64,000 bases of DNA, from the NCBI RefSeq assembly GCF_000409775.1, contig NZ_KE332377.1:1-64000 (forward strand). Direction: 5' to 3'. The stretch is from Litchfieldella anticariensis FP35 = DSM 16096 (GTDB lineage Bacteria > Pseudomonadota > Gammaproteobacteria > Pseudomonadales > Halomonadaceae). A program made the position numbers and the translations under genes. The notes below the pieces were generated by a model. That model did not search any database and was not told the origin of the DNA. It was given only the letters and a program-made list of their open reading frames with translations. Below are positions 40,249-50,138 of the stretch, piece by piece. Every line of letters starts with the position of its first letter. Position 1 is the stretch's first letter.

Positions 40249-40833
40249 TCACTCCTTGAAGCTGTGCAACCGATTCATCGCCTTGGCCCAGTTGCCACGA
40301 ATGGCATCTGGTAGTGTGGCTTCGATTTCGCCGAAGACGGCTTCGATGGCGGCACGTTCTGCCTTGCCGGGACGTCCAAGCACATAATTGGTGACCTGGC
40401 GGGAGTCGCCGGGATGGCCGATGCCGATACGTAGGCGGTGGAAGGAGTTATCGTTGCCAAGAGCGCGGATAATATCACGCAGGCCATTATGGCCGCCGTG
40501 GCCGCCACCCTGCTTGTAACGAGCCGTGCCTGGGGCGATATCCAGCTCATCGTGAGCGACGAGCAGTTCGCTGGGGGCTAACTTGAAGAATTGGCAAAGC
40601 GCGGCGACAGCACCGCCACTGCGGTTCATGAAGGTCTGCGGTAGCAACAGGTGCAGATCTTCACCAGCGACATTCACCTTGGCGTAATGCCCAAGGAACT
40701 TGCGTTCTGGCCGCAGGGGAGTGTGGCTGTCGCGCGCGATGGCCTCGACCAACCAAGCGCCAGCATTGTGCCGAGTGTCGTCGTATTCCGGCCCCGGGTT
40801 GCCGAGACCGATGATCGCTTTCACGTGGCTCAT
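40249..40833 (-). CDS. pth: Peptidyl-tRNA hydrolase
   Basis: 194 residues, the usual size. It releases peptides from peptidyl-tRNA that drops off ribosomes. Conserved sites are GLGNPGPEYDDTRHNAG with the catalytic His, FMNRSGGAV, HDELDIAPG with the catalytic Asp, and GGHGGHNGLRDI. The start at 40833 (MSHVKAIIGLGNPG) matches the family. It lies 38 bases after rplY and before ychF in the conserved order prs-rplY-pth-ychF. Confidence 0.97.
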   Translation of the reverse strand: MSHVKAIIGLGNPGPEYDDTRHNAGAWLVEAIARDSHTPLRPERKFLGHYAKVNVAGEDLHLLLPQTFMNRSGGAVAALCQFFKLAPSELLVAHDELDIAPGTARYKQGGGHGGHNGLRDIIRALGNDNSFHRLRIGIGHPGDSRQVTNYVLGRPGKAERAAIEAVFGEIEATLPDAIRGNWAKAMNRLHSFKE

Positions 40834-40871
40834 GCTGACGTCCTGGTGGTCTTGACAGGGAGAAGACTGGC

Positions 40872-41570
40872 TTACTCGGCCTTGTCTTCGCCTTCGTCCT
40901 TCTCTTCCTGCTTGGTTTCAGCAGCCGGTGCTTCCGGCTCGACACTCGGCTGGGTCTCTTCGCCTTCCTCACCTTCTTCGGCGGTGCCGCGGGTCGGATG
41001 GGTGATGTTCACGATGCCGGCGTCGTGTTCTTCGCCGTGGGATAGGGCCACGGAAGTCACGCCTTGCGGCAGCTTGAGATCAGAGAGGTGCAGGGTGCCA
41101 CCAAGCTCCAGGTCGGTAATGTCGACTTCCAGGTACTCGGGGAGATCCTTGGGCAGACAGCTGACTTCGACATCGTTAGCCAGCACGTGTAGCACGCCGC
41201 CTTGCTCCTTGATACCTTTGCAGCGCTCTTCACCGATGACGTGCAGCGGTACGTGCAAGGTCATCTCGTGAGTTGCGTCGATCCGCATGAAGTCGGCATG
41301 GGTGATCAGCGCCTTGTAGGGGTGGCGCTGCAGATCACGGATAATGACCTGTTCGCTGCTGCCATCGACATCGATGTTGATGATCGAGGAGAAAAAGGCT
41401 TCCTCTTCGATAGCTTTATAGAAGGCGGCCTTGTCGATGGTGATCGGCTGAGGCGCTTTCTCGCCACCGTAGATGATGGCAGCGACCTGTTGGTTCGCAC
41501 GACGCAGGCGGCGGCTCGCACCTTTCCCCAGCTCCTTGCGAACGTTGGCGGTAAGTTGGTAATCGGACAT
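40872..41570 (-). CDS. rplY: 50S ribosomal protein L25/Ctc
   Basis: 232-residue long form of L25 (Ctc type), which binds 5S rRNA. The N-terminal L25 domain ([35 protein letters not shown]) is followed by the TL5-like C-terminal domain ([22 protein letters not shown]). The last 40 residues are a Glu-rich acidic tail, typical of halophile-type versions. I chose the ATG at 41570 ([10 protein letters not shown]); an in-frame ATG at 41582 is possible. It is downstream of prs. Confidence 0.95.
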   Translation of the reverse strand: MSDYQLTANVRKELGKGASRRLRRANQQVAAIIYGGEKAPQPITIDKAAFYKAIEEEAFFSSIINIDVDGSSEQVIIRDLQRHPYKALITHADFMRIDATHEMTLHVPLHVIGEERCKGIKEQGGVLHVLANDVEVSCLPKDLPEYLEVDITDLELGGTLHLSDLKLPQGVTSVALSHGEEHDAGIVNITHPTRGTAEEGEEGEETQPSVEPEAPAAETKQEEKDEGEDKAE

Positions 41571-41593
41571 TGGTAACCTCATTGGTCAATAAA

Positions 41594-41632
41594 GGAAAGC
41601 GTTATCGCCCGCGACCAAGCGATAGCGTTTCC
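41594..41632 (-). terminator. Long hairpin between prs and rplY
   Basis: GGAAAGCGTTATCGC (41594-41608) and GCGATAGCGTTTCC (41619-41632) pair with one bulge and one G-T. On the - strand the stem is followed by TTTATTG and then the rplY start. It may terminate prs transcripts partly or act as an rplY leader structure. Confidence 0.45.
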
Positions 41633-41682
41633 GGGGCCCTTGCGGGCTGCGTATCCAAGCACGATGCTCCGTTGGCAGGGCC

Positions 41683-42624
41683 TTAGTGGAACATCGCGCT
41701 GACGGATTCTTCATTGCTGACCCGGCGGATCGCCTCGGCGATGAGCCCGGCCACGGACAGTTGGCGAATCTTGCCGCTGCGGCGTGCTGGTTCGGACAGC
41801 GGAATGGTATCGGCTACGACCAACTCATCAAGCACCGAGCCACTGATGTTATCGACCGCCGGGCCTGAAAGAATAGGGTGCGTGGCGTAGGCCACTACGC
41901 GGCTGGCACCGTGATCCTTGAGGGCTTCGGCTGCCTTGCACAAGGTACCGGCGGTATCGACCATGTCATCGACCACGACACAGGTACGGCCTTCGATTTC
42001 GCCGATGATATGCATTACCTGTGCCTGGTTGGCCTGGGGACGGCGTTTGTCGATGATGGCGAGATCGGCGTTGAGCTGCTTGGCGATGGCTCGAGCTCGT
42101 ACCACGCCGCCAACGTCCGGAGAAACGACCACCAGATCGTCGTAATTCTGGCGCTCGATATCGTCGAGCAGAATTGGCGAGCCATAGACGTTGTCTACAG
42201 GCACGTCGAAGAAGCCCTGAATCTGGTCAGCATGCAGGTCCATGGTCATGACCCGGTCGACTCCGGCCTTGACCATGACGTCGGCCACCACCTTGGCGGA
42301 GATCGGGACGCGGGCCGAGCGCACACGGCGGTCCTGGCGCGCGTAGCCGAAGTAAGGTACGACAGCGGTGACTCGCGTAGCGGATGCCCGGCGCAAAGCG
42401 TCGGTCATCAAGATCAGCTCCATCAGGTTGTCGTTGGTCGGTGCGCAGGTGGATTGCAGGATGAAGACGTCCTTGCCACGCACGTTCTCATTGATCTCGA
42501 CCGCGATTTCCCCATCGCTGAATTGACCGACCGTGGCATGGCCAAGCCGGTTGTCCAGCGCCTCGGCGATTTTTCGGGCGAGTTCGGGATTGGCGTTCCC
42601 GGCAAAAACCATCAATTTAGACAC
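41683..42624 (-). CDS. prs: Ribose-phosphate pyrophosphokinase (PRPP synthase)
   Basis: 313 residues. It makes phosphoribosyl pyrophosphate from ribose-5-phosphate and ATP for nucleotide, His and Trp synthesis. Motifs seen: [30 protein letters not shown] (ATP loop), [13 protein letters not shown]-like [11 protein letters not shown], and the PRPP loop [12 protein letters not shown] chose the GTG at 42624 ([15 protein letters not shown]), as pseudomonad Prs begins MSK; AAGGTGG lies 6 bases upstream. It sits between ispE and rplY in the conserved order. Confidence 0.96.
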   Translation of the reverse strand: MSKLMVFAGNANPELARKIAEALDNRLGHATVGQFSDGEIAVEINENVRGKDVFILQSTCAPTNDNLMELILMTDALRRASATRVTAVVPYFGYARQDRRVRSARVPISAKVVADVMVKAGVDRVMTMDLHADQIQGFFDVPVDNVYGSPILLDDIERQNYDDLVVVSPDVGGVVRARAIAKQLNADLAIIDKRRPQANQAQVMHIIGEIEGRTCVVVDDMVDTAGTLCKAAEALKDHGASRVVAYATHPILSGPAVDNISGSVLDELVVADTIPLSEPARRSGKIRQLSVAGLIAEAIRRVSNEESVSAMFH

Positions 42625-42764
42625 GCGCAGCCACCTTTGGAGTCTTGAAATCTCTGTGGGGGATGGTGACAGCTTGACCGATATCGAGGTATGGCTGGGG
42701 CTATACCCTAGCATCTTGATCTTTCGGTCCCGAGCCGCCGCCTTTACAGGCTACGGCAGAGCTA

Positions 42765-43661
42765 TCAGTGGTGTTCCGCCTGCCCCTTGGCCGGCGTCAC
42801 GTGACATCCCAGAGCCGCATGGAGGGGAGAAAGATTGCAGCCCTTCGCCTTGAAGGCATGCCAGTCGGAACCGACACGCTGCAAAATGCTATCGGCCTGG
42901 CGTTCGTCCGTCAAACGTGCAAACAGGCACGCACCAGTACCTGTTAGCATGGTCGGTGCAAGCCCGGATAGCCAGTCGAGCGCCTTCGCTACCTCCGGGT
43001 AACGTTCGCATACCGTTGCCTGACAGTCGTTACGCCACGCGGGAGCCCCCCCCTGCAGTGCGCGCGCCATACTAATGTGAGGGGTGTCTCGTGTCAATTG
43101 TGGGGCATTGAACACGCTGGCCGTCGCCACCGCGATGCCGGGATGCAGCACCACGAACCAAGGCGTATCGAGCTCGACGGGGGTCAGGCGTTCGCCGATG
43201 CCTTCCGCCCAAGCGGCATGTCCATGCACGAAGACCGGGACGTCGGCACCCAACGATAACCCCAACTCGGCGAGTTGCGCTTGACTCAACCCCAACTGCC
43301 ACAGGTGGTTCAGGGCCAGCAGCGTGGTGGCGGCATTGGAGCTGCCGCCACCGAGACCGCCTCCCATGGGCAAGCGTTTATCGAGACGGATATCCGCCCC
43401 CAGACGGCAGCCTCTGTCCGTTTGGAGCATGCGGGCTGCGCGCACGATCAGGTTGGCCTCGGTCGCGACCTCCGGCAGCGCCGGCGTCAGGTGAATCTTG
43501 CCGTCATCGCGGAGTGAAAAGTGCAGGGTGTCGCCGTGATCGAGGAACTGGAATAGCGTCTGCAATTCATGATAGCCGTCGGCACGTCGCCCGGTGATAT
43601 GCAACATGCGGTTGAGCTTGGCGGGAGCTGGCAAGGTCAGTGTGGTTTGAGGGGCGGTCAT
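42765..43661 (-). CDS. ispE: 4-diphosphocytidyl-2-C-methyl-D-erythritol kinase
   Basis: 298-residue GHMP kinase of the MEP isoprenoid pathway. It phosphorylates CDP-methylerythritol at position 2. Motifs: PAPAKLNRMLHITGRRADGYHEL at the N-terminus, the ATP loop PMGGGLGGGSSNAATTL, and a C-terminal GTGACLFA. The start at 43661 overlaps the lolB stop in ATGA. The 140-base gap to prs holds no functional tRNA, although pseudomonads have a tRNA-Gln there. Confidence 0.96.
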   Translation of the reverse strand: MTAPQTTLTLPAPAKLNRMLHITGRRADGYHELQTLFQFLDHGDTLHFSLRDDGKIHLTPALPEVATEANLIVRAARMLQTDRGCRLGADIRLDKRLPMGGGLGGGSSNAATTLLALNHLWQLGLSQAQLAELGLSLGADVPVFVHGHAAWAEGIGERLTPVELDTPWFVVLHPGIAVATASVFNAPQLTRDTPHISMARALQGGAPAWRNDCQATVCERYPEVAKALDWLSGLAPTMLTGTGACLFARLTDERQADSILQRVGSDWHAFKAKGCNLSPLHAALGCHVTPAKGQAEHH

Positions 43662-44263
43662 CGTGGTTCACCGGGTTGCCAGTCATTGATCACCAGCGTG
43701 GCGCGAAGCTCATCGTAGGTCATGACCAGGCGCCGAGGCAGCCACAGGCCGTCGGCATGTTCCCAATCGCGGTAATCTATCTGCCAACCGGCTTGTTGTA
43801 GTTGCGTTGGATAACCGAGTTCATCCGATTCTCGCTCGTAATGGGCGCCTGGAGCAGGTAGTCCGCGTACCCAGTGATCAAGCGCCGAGATCGGCAGCGA
43901 CCAGCCGAGTTGCTGCTCCATCAAGGCTTCGGGGCTGGTGGCCTCGAAGCGGCCCTCACTGGTATTCAGCGTTACCCTACCTTCGCGTCCTTCCAATAGA
44001 TTGCGGCCACTGCCGAAGGGGCCGCTGATCAACATGCGGTAATAGCCGGGATACTGGGCCCAGTCGAGATTGGCGCTGGTCGTGTCCTGGGGAGTTCGCA
44101 GGCCTACCTTGCCGGCAAGGGTCCAACGGTCGAGCTGTTCCAGTCGTTGTGCCTGGTCTTGCCAAGGCTCGCGTTCTAGCGGCGCCTCGGTGTCCATTGG
44201 CCGGGATGCACAACCGGCCAACATCGCAAGGGTCAGGAGGGCAGCAATGAAAGGTCGCATCAT
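43658..44263 (-). CDS. lolB: Outer-membrane lipoprotein receptor LolB
   Basis: 201 residues with a lipoprotein signal (LLTLAMLAGCASRP; lipidated Cys at 18). LolB receives lipoproteins from the carrier LolA and inserts them into the outer membrane. Typical segments are LDRWTLAGKVGLRTP near the mature start, WAQYPGYYRMLISGPFGSG and QAGWQIDYRDWEHADGLWLPRRL. The ATG at 44263 or 44260 can serve as start. It is followed directly by ispE with a four-base overlap and preceded by the TPR lipoprotein gene. Confidence 0.94.
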   Translation of the reverse strand: MMRPFIAALLTLAMLAGCASRPMDTEAPLEREPWQDQAQRLEQLDRWTLAGKVGLRTPQDTTSANLDWAQYPGYYRMLISGPFGSGRNLLEGREGRVTLNTSEGRFEATSPEALMEQQLGWSLPISALDHWVRGLPAPGAHYERESDELGYPTQLQQAGWQIDYRDWEHADGLWLPRRLVMTYDELRATLVINDWQPGEPR

Positions 44264-44300
44264 GAGCCTGTCTCGATCTCGGGTCAGGGAATGGGGTGGT

Positions 44301-46034
44301 TCAAGGAGCCAGCTCGGGAATGCGTTCGAGCAAGTCGTCGACGACCGGCCGCTCCTCGTAGCGTTTGAGGCTCTCGGAAATCATGGCACGCGCTTCTTCC
44401 TCGCGTCCCAGCGCCCACAAGACTTCGGCGAGGTGGGCGGCAACTTCCTGGTCGGGCATGGCGGCATAGGCTCGTTCCAGGTAGGTGAGAGCACTTTCAT
44501 AGTCGCCTTGCTTGTAGTGGACCCAGCCCATGCTGTCGAGGATGGCGGCGTTATCCGGTGCCAGTTGGTAGGCTCTCTCGATCAGCTCGCGAGCCTCCTC
44601 GTGACGGTTGGTCATGTCGGTCAAGGTATAACCCAAGGCATTGAGTGCCATGGCATGGTTTGGATCCTGCTCGATGATGTATCGCAGATCTCGCTCCATC
44701 GCCTCCAGGTCACCGTTGCCGAAGGCGCGCATGGCGCGCAGGTAGCGCAATTCGTGGCTGTTGGGTGCATGCTCGAGTTCGCGCCGCAGCAAGGCGTCGG
44801 CATCCTCACTGAGCCCCTGTTGATCGAGCAGTTCCACCTCGAGGGCAACCAACTCGTTGGCTTGTTCCTCATGGCGCAAGCGCTCGATGCGCAGAAAGTT
44901 GCGGGCATCCATCAAGCGGTCGTCATCGATCAGCATCTGGGCAGCGAGGTGGCGTGCCCGGAGAAAGCTATCACCGGGGGGGACTTGACGATAGTAGAGC
45001 AGGGCGTTGTCGATTTCGCCTTCTTCCTCGGCAATGGCACCAAGCAGGGTGAAGACCGGGGGAGGTGTATCGTCGGTACTGGTCAGTGGCAGCAACAAGC
45101 GACGGGCGGACTCTGGGTAGCCTTCTTCCAGGTACAAGCGCGCCAATGCCACACGCAGTTCCTGGCTGTCGGCATGGCGCTCGAGCAAGGCGTCGATCTG
45201 GGCATTGGCCGCCTCGACGTTATCCAAACGTAGTTCGGTTTGTGCTACCAACAGAATGAATCGTCCATCATCGGGCGAGATTTCGAGGCCCTGGCGTGCG
45301 GCATCGCGTGCGGCGATGATGTTGCCACGTTCCAGTTCGATGCGGGTCTTGGCCAGCCAGAGCGCTGGCAGCTCGGGGTGGCTTCGCGCCAAGGCATCCA
45401 GGCGCGCCTCGGCCTGCGCGAGCTCTCCGTTGGCGGCCTCCAGCAGTGCCGTGGCGAGGATCGCATCGTAGTGGTGTGGCTGGTCGCTCGTCCTGTTTTG
45501 CGACAAGTACTCATGCAGGCGTTCAAGAAGGGGGGGGATGTCAGCCCCTTGATCGATGGCCTGTTCGGCAAAGGTGGCCAATTCGCCGTGGATGCCGCGT
45601 TCGCTCAGCATCAGGCGCTGTTCGAGGCTGGCCAGCCAGTCTCCTCGCTGCAAGGCCAGGCTGGCCAGCAAACGGGCAGGGGCTTCGGCATTCGGTGCCA
45701 ATGCTTGCCAACGTTTGGCGCTTTGCTCGAGCAGTGTGGAATCGTTGGCAAAGCGTGCGGCGAGGGTCGCGCGTTCGACCAAGGCCAGCGATTCATAACG
45801 CTCGGCCGCTTCGAGATAGCCGCGACTGGCCTGCTGGTAATCGCCGCGTTGGCCGGAGAATTCCGCCATCAGCAACGTTGACAAGCCTTTTGCATCCAGG
45901 CCGCGGGAAACCGGAGGGGCATGGCTCAATGGGTCGTGGAGTTCCGTCTCGGTGGAGGTCGGCATGCCCTGGCAGCCACTCAGAAGGAATGCTACCGGTA
46001 CTACTCGAGCTGCCTGGATCAAGCGTGCGTGCAT
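44301..46034 (-). CDS. TPR-repeat lipoprotein
   Basis: 577 residues. A signal with lipobox LLSGC (Cys near residue 21) anchors it to a membrane, probably the outer one. The rest is built of tetratricopeptide repeats, clear around YQQASRGYLEAAERYES, ALNALGYTLTDMTNRHEEA, AILDSMGWVHYKQGDYESA and EVAAHLAEVLWALGREEEA. TPR proteins scaffold complexes. The same kind of gene stands between hemA and lolB in pseudomonads; its role is not settled. I chose the start at 46034 (MHARLIQ), the first ATG before the signal peptide. It is divergent from hemA. Confidence 0.9.
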   Translation of the reverse strand: MHARLIQAARVVPVAFLLSGCQGMPTSTETELHDPLSHAPPVSRGLDAKGLSTLLMAEFSGQRGDYQQASRGYLEAAERYESLALVERATLAARFANDSTLLEQSAKRWQALAPNAEAPARLLASLALQRGDWLASLEQRLMLSERGIHGELATFAEQAIDQGADIPPLLERLHEYLSQNRTSDQPHHYDAILATALLEAANGELAQAEARLDALARSHPELPALWLAKTRIELERGNIIAARDAARQGLEISPDDGRFILLVAQTELRLDNVEAANAQIDALLERHADSQELRVALARLYLEEGYPESARRLLLPLTSTDDTPPPVFTLLGAIAEEEGEIDNALLYYRQVPPGDSFLRARHLAAQMLIDDDRLMDARNFLRIERLRHEEQANELVALEVELLDQQGLSEDADALLRRELEHAPNSHELRYLRAMRAFGNGDLEAMERDLRYIIEQDPNHAMALNALGYTLTDMTNRHEEARELIERAYQLAPDNAAILDSMGWVHYKQGDYESALTYLERAYAAMPDQEVAAHLAEVLWALGREEEARAMISESLKRYEERPVVDDLLERIPELAP

Positions 46035-46201
46035 GTTCGCCTCGTTCACTATGCCAAGCACTCAGCATAACGGCTTGGCAAGAGCGGTCAACGACATTGA
46101 GGGGGCCATCCTTGTCGGGGGCTGTGGTAGAATGTAACGCCTCGCAAGATATACGACCGTGCGACTCGCTTGAATACTCCTGATGCCAAGACTCTGACTG
46201 A

Positions 46202-47473
46202 ATGACGCTTCTCGCTCTGGGAATCAACCATAAGACCGCTGCTATCGAGGTGCGCGAGCAGGTTGCCTTCACGCCAACCCAGCTTGAGACGGCACTTGCC
46301 GAGCTTCGGGCACTGCCTGAGGTGCGCGAAGCGGCGGTGTTGTCGACTTGCAATCGCACCGAGCTCTACTGCGTGACCTCGGCCGAGGGCGAGCAGGCCA
46401 TTTTCGAGTGGCTGAGCCGCTTCCACAATCTGAGTGTCGAGCAACTGACACGCAGTGCTTATCATTATCAGGATGGTGAAGCTGCTCGCCACCTGATGCG
46501 GGTGGCGGTTGGGCTCGACTCCATGGTACTTGGCGAGCCGCAGATCCTTGGTCAACTCAAGGAGGCTTACCAGTCGGCGCGCCAGTATCAGGGGCTGGGA
46601 GGTGAGCTCGAACGGTTGTTTCAGCATACGTTCGCCGTGGCCAAGCAGGTGCGCACCGAAACCGGGATTGGCGAGAATCCAGTCTCGGTCGCCTATGCCG
46701 CGGTTAGCCTGGCTAGCCGGATCTTTGATGATTTCTCGCATCAACGGGCGTTGCTGATCGGGGCCGGCGAGACCATCGAGCTGGTGGCGCGCCATTTGCG
46801 TGAGGCTGGCATCCGCGAATTGATCGTTGCCAACCGGACTCGTGAACGAGCCGAACTGTTAGCGGGTGAATTCGCTGGCCAGGCCATTACGCTCAACGAG
46901 ATTCCGCATGCCTTGGAGCGCGCCGATATCGTGATCTCTTCGACCGCTGCTCCGTTGCCGATTCTCGGCAAGGGCATGGTCGAACGGGCCATCAAGAAGC
47001 GTCGTCACCGCCCGATATTCATGGTCGATATTGCCGTTCCCAGGGATATCGAGCCGCAGGTCGGCGAGTTGAGTGATGTCTTTCTGTATACCGTCGATGA
47101 TCTGCACGAGGTGATTGAGGAGAATCGCCGACATCGGCAGGTGGCCGCCGACCAGGCTGAGGTACTGATCGAGCATGGGGTGGGCCACTGGCAGCACGAG
47201 CGCCGGGTACGCGGTGCCGGTGATCTGATCCGCCGTTACCGCGAGCAGGGCGAGGCATTGCGCGCTGCAGTCGAGGCTCAGGCGCTTGCGCAACTTGCCA
47301 AGGGAGATGACCCGGAAAAGGTCGTGGCTCGTTTAGCTCGCCAACTCTCCAACAAGCTGATGCATGGTCCTACGACGCGGTTGCGTGAGGCATCGGGTGC
47401 TGAGCGCCATGACATCATTGCTGCCGCCGAGACACTGCTGCTCGATCCGGCGACACCATCCCAAGACCCTTGA
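46202..47473 (+). CDS. hemA: Glutamyl-tRNA reductase
   Basis: 423 residues. It reduces glutamyl-tRNA to glutamate-1-semialdehyde, the first step of tetrapyrrole synthesis, here needed for many hemes. The N-terminal [16 protein letters not shown] and the catalytic Cys in [10 protein letters not shown] are present. The NADPH domain has [15 protein letters not shown], and a C-terminal dimer helix region follows. The ATG at 46202 has only a weak ribosome site. A TAGAAT at 46128-46133 with a TG three bases before it may be an extended -10. It is followed by prfA and prmC, the classical hemA-prfA-prmC order. Confidence 0.96.
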   Translation: MTLLALGINHKTAAIEVREQVAFTPTQLETALAELRALPEVREAAVLSTCNRTELYCVTSAEGEQAIFEWLSRFHNLSVEQLTRSAYHYQDGEAARHLMRVAVGLDSMVLGEPQILGQLKEAYQSARQYQGLGGELERLFQHTFAVAKQVRTETGIGENPVSVAYAAVSLASRIFDDFSHQRALLIGAGETIELVARHLREAGIRELIVANRTRERAELLAGEFAGQAITLNEIPHALERADIVISSTAAPLPILGKGMVERAIKKRRHRPIFMVDIAVPRDIEPQVGELSDVFLYTVDDLHEVIEENRRHRQVAADQAEVLIEHGVGHWQHERRVRGAGDLIRRYREQGEALRAAVEAQALAQLAKGDDPEKVVARLARQLSNKLMHGPTTRLREASGAERHDIIAAAETLLLDPATPSQDP

Positions 47474-47501
47474 ACGCGGCCATCAACCAACAGGACTCTT
47501 C

Positions 47502-48587
47502 ATGAAAGCGACACTGCGCCAGCGCCTGGACACCTTTCACGAGCGTTTCGAAGAGCTTGCTGCCCTGCTCTCCGAACCCGACGTGATCGCCGATCAGGCG
47601 AACTTCCGCGATTATTCCCGTGAATACGCCGAACTCGAGGCCTTGGTGGCCACCTGGCAGAAATACCGTGCAGTGGAAGGTGATATCGAAGCAGCCGAGC
47701 AGCTTGCCGGCGACAGCGATGTCGAGATGCGTGAGCTCGCCGCAATGGAACTGGTAGAGGGCCGCGAGCGGCTCGCTGCACTGGAGGAGGAACTCAAGCG
47801 TTTATTGGTGCCCAAGGATCCCGACGATAAGCGCAATGTCTTTCTCGAGATTCGAGCCGGCACCGGCGGTGATGAGGCGGCATTGTTCGCCGGTGATCTG
47901 TTTCGCATGTATTCCCGTTACGCCGAGAAGCAGGGTTGGAAGATCGAGGTGATCAGTGCCAGCCATGGCGAGCAAGGGGGGTACAAGGAGATTATCTCGC
48001 GAGTCAAGGGTGAGGGTGTCTACGCGCGACTCAAGTTCGAGTCTGGAGCACATCGCGTGCAACGGGTGCCGGCCACCGAATCTCAGGGGCGTATCCACAC
48101 GTCGGCATGCACCGTGGCGGTAATGCCCGAAGTCGATGATGTGGGTGACATTGAAATCAATCCCAATGACCTGCGTGTGGATACGTTCCGCTCCAGTGGT
48201 GCTGGTGGCCAGCACGTCAACACCACCGATTCGGCGATTCGTATCACCCACTTGCCCAGCGGGGTCGTAGTGGAATGCCAGGAAGAGCGCAGTCAGCACA
48301 AGAATCGTGCCAAGGCGATGTCGCTGCTGGCCGCGCGTCTCAAGCAAAGCGCCATGGACAGCCAGCGTCAGCAGCAGGCTGATACCCGGCGCTCACTCGT
48401 GGGGTCCGGCGATCGTAGCGAGCGTATCCGCACTTATAACTTTCCCCAAGGTAGAATTACCGATCACCGCATCAATCTGACCCTCTATAAGCTCGGCGAG
48501 GTCATAGCCGGTGAGTTGGGCGAAGTGATCGAGCCCTTGACTCACGAATATCAGGCCGAACAGCTGGCCGCATTGCAGGATTCCTGA
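47502..48587 (+). CDS. prfA: Peptide chain release factor 1
   Basis: 361 residues, reading UAA and UAG stop codons. The GGQ motif that triggers peptide release is in [15 protein letters not shown]. The codon-recognition region PAT-like motif is in [19 protein letters not shown]. The ATG at 47502 ([16 protein letters not shown]) is the family start; the frame is open upstream into hemA. It overlaps prmC by one base (TGATG), which couples the factor to its methyltransferase. Confidence 0.97.
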   Translation: MKATLRQRLDTFHERFEELAALLSEPDVIADQANFRDYSREYAELEALVATWQKYRAVEGDIEAAEQLAGDSDVEMRELAAMELVEGRERLAALEEELKRLLVPKDPDDKRNVFLEIRAGTGGDEAALFAGDLFRMYSRYAEKQGWKIEVISASHGEQGGYKEIISRVKGEGVYARLKFESGAHRVQRVPATESQGRIHTSACTVAVMPEVDDVGDIEINPNDLRVDTFRSSGAGGQHVNTTDSAIRITHLPSGVVVECQEERSQHKNRAKAMSLLAARLKQSAMDSQRQQQADTRRSLVGSGDRSERIRTYNFPQGRITDHRINLTLYKLGEVIAGELGEVIEPLTHEYQAEQLAALQDS

Positions 48588-49429
48588 TGCAGATCGATAC
48601 CTTGTTGCAGCGGGCTGCGCGCCGCCTCGAGCAGGCGGGTTCTTCAAGCCCACGCCTGGATGCCGAGGTGCTGTTGTGCCATGTGCTGGGTGTCGAGAGA
48701 AGCTGGCTCTATACCTGGGGGGATCGTGATGTCGAGCGCTTTGCGTGGGCGCGTTTCGACGCCTTGGTCGCGGCGCGGGCACAGGGCCAACCAATAGCCT
48801 ATCTGGTTGGCGAGCGTGAATTCTGGGGGTTGCGGCTTACCACTACACCGGCAACGCTGATCCCGCGCCCGGATACCGAAACTCTTGTGGCGGCAGCTCT
48901 CGAGAAGGCGATTGGTGACTCGGGGCGGCTGCTTGATCTTGGCACCGGCACTGGTGCCATTGCCTTGGCCTTTGCCGTCGAGCGTCCCAGGTGGGAAGTG
49001 CTGGGTGTCGATCGTGAGCCAGCGGCCGTTGCCTTGGCCAGCAAGAACGCTGCACGTCACAAGATCGTCAACGCCAGTTTTCGTGTCAGTGACTGGTTCG
49101 ACGAGCTGGCTGGGGAGCGCTTCGATCTAGTCGTGTCCAATCCCCCCTATATTGCTGATGACGATCCGCATCTGGGCCAGGGGGATGTACGTTTCGAACC
49201 CCGCTCGGCGCTGGTGGCGGACGAGGCTGGTATGGGCGACTTGAATGCCTTGGTGCGACAGGCCGCGGAACATCTGGAAGCCTCGGGATGGCTGTTGCTC
49301 GAACATGGCTTGGCTCAAGGCGAAGCCGTACGCGAGGCCATGTGTGCCCACGGCTATGCTGAGGTGTCGACACTCGAGGATCTGGGGAGGCGTGAGCGTG
49401 TCAGCCTGGGACGCGCGCCTCTGCGTTGA
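48587..49429 (+). CDS. prmC: Release-factor glutamine methyltransferase
   Basis: 280-residue SAM-dependent enzyme that methylates the GGQ glutamine of RF1 and RF2. The SAM loop is LLDLGTGTGAIALAFA, and the catalytic NPPY is in VVSNPPYIADDDPHL. GEREFWGLRLTTTPATLIPRPDTE is the usual substrate-side segment. The start at 48587 overlaps the prfA stop. About 190 AT-rich bases follow before lrp, which must hold the lrp promoter; no clear terminator was found. Confidence 0.96.
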   Translation: MQIDTLLQRAARRLEQAGSSSPRLDAEVLLCHVLGVERSWLYTWGDRDVERFAWARFDALVAARAQGQPIAYLVGEREFWGLRLTTTPATLIPRPDTETLVAAALEKAIGDSGRLLDLGTGTGAIALAFAVERPRWEVLGVDREPAAVALASKNAARHKIVNASFRVSDWFDELAGERFDLVVSNPPYIADDDPHLGQGDVRFEPRSALVADEAGMGDLNALVRQAAEHLEASGWLLLEHGLAQGEAVREAMCAHGYAEVSTLEDLGRRERVSLGRAPLR

Positions 49430-49622
49430 AGCCGAGAAAGGGAAGGTGCTGGAGCCAGGCCCACCCCATGTGATAATACTTAAAGATGACTGTGTGCAAA
49501 TCAGTTATCTATGGCTGGCATATCTTTGCATGGCGCTATATATAACTACATTGGCTATGTTTATTGGATGATATTGCCGTCTTTTTGTCTTCAACTGCCA
49601 TTGGCCCGGACTGCTCATTACA

Positions 49623-50123
49623 ATGAAAGCCAAGACTCGTTCGCTGGACCGAATCGATCTGAAGATTCTGCGTTGCCTGCAGGAAAATGCACGCATTTCC
49701 TATGTCGACCTGGCCGCTCAGGTTGGCTTGTCCACCACCCCTTGCCTGGAGCGGGTCAAGCGACTCGAACGTGCCGGCATCATTCGTGGCTACAAGGCTG
49801 TACTCGATCCCAAGGCGCTGAAGGCCAATCTGTTGGTATTCGTCGAGATCAGCCTGGAGACCCAGTCGCCGGCGGTGTTCGATGAATTTCGCCGGGCGGT
49901 CAGCAAGCTGCCACAGATCCAGGAGTGTCATCTGGTATCGGGGCAGTTCGATTATATCCTCAAGTGCCGGATTCCCGAGATGTCCGCCTATCGCCAGCTT
50001 CTCGGCGATGTGGTGTTGACGCTTCCGGGGGTCAAGGAGTCCAAGAGTTACGTGGTCATGGAAGAAGTCAAGGAAGAGTTTTCCCTGTATATCCCTGATA
50101 CCGATCAGTTCGACGACAAGTAA
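49623..50123 (+). CDS. lrp: Leucine-responsive regulatory protein
   Basis: 166 residues, close to E. coli Lrp. The helix-turn-helix region reads ISYVDLAAQVGLSTTPCLERVKRLE, followed by the RAM effector domain (LLVFVEISLE, IQECHLVSGQFDYILK, LPGVKESKSYVVMEEVKEE). Lrp is a global regulator of amino-acid and nitrogen metabolism. The ATG at 49623 has a poor ribosome site. The 49430-49622 leader is AT-rich. It lies upstream of the polyamine cluster and might regulate it, but that is inference. Confidence 0.94.
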   Translation: MKAKTRSLDRIDLKILRCLQENARISYVDLAAQVGLSTTPCLERVKRLERAGIIRGYKAVLDPKALKANLLVFVEISLETQSPAVFDEFRRAVSKLPQIQECHLVSGQFDYILKCRIPEMSAYRQLLGDVVLTLPGVKESKSYVVMEEVKEEFSLYIPDTDQFDDK

Positions 50124-50138
50124 GCGGGAGAGTGTCGC

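Noticed and set aside
41878-42648. 256-codon open frame on the + strand
   Set aside because: Antisense to prs, which is clearly coding on the - strand.
42680-42720. Possible tRNA-Gln remnant in the ispE-prs gap
   Set aside because: A GGGTATAGCC-like start and a CCCCAGCCA-like end occur side by side on the - strand, but they are also the two arms of a simple hairpin; too short to claim a remnant.
44070-45233. 387-codon open frame on the + strand
   Set aside because: Antisense to the TPR lipoprotein and the lolB start; no motif and no ribosome site.
46112-46133. TTGTCG/TAGAAT as a hemA promoter
   Set aside because: The two hexamers are only 10 bases apart; only the -10-like element is mentioned, under hemA.
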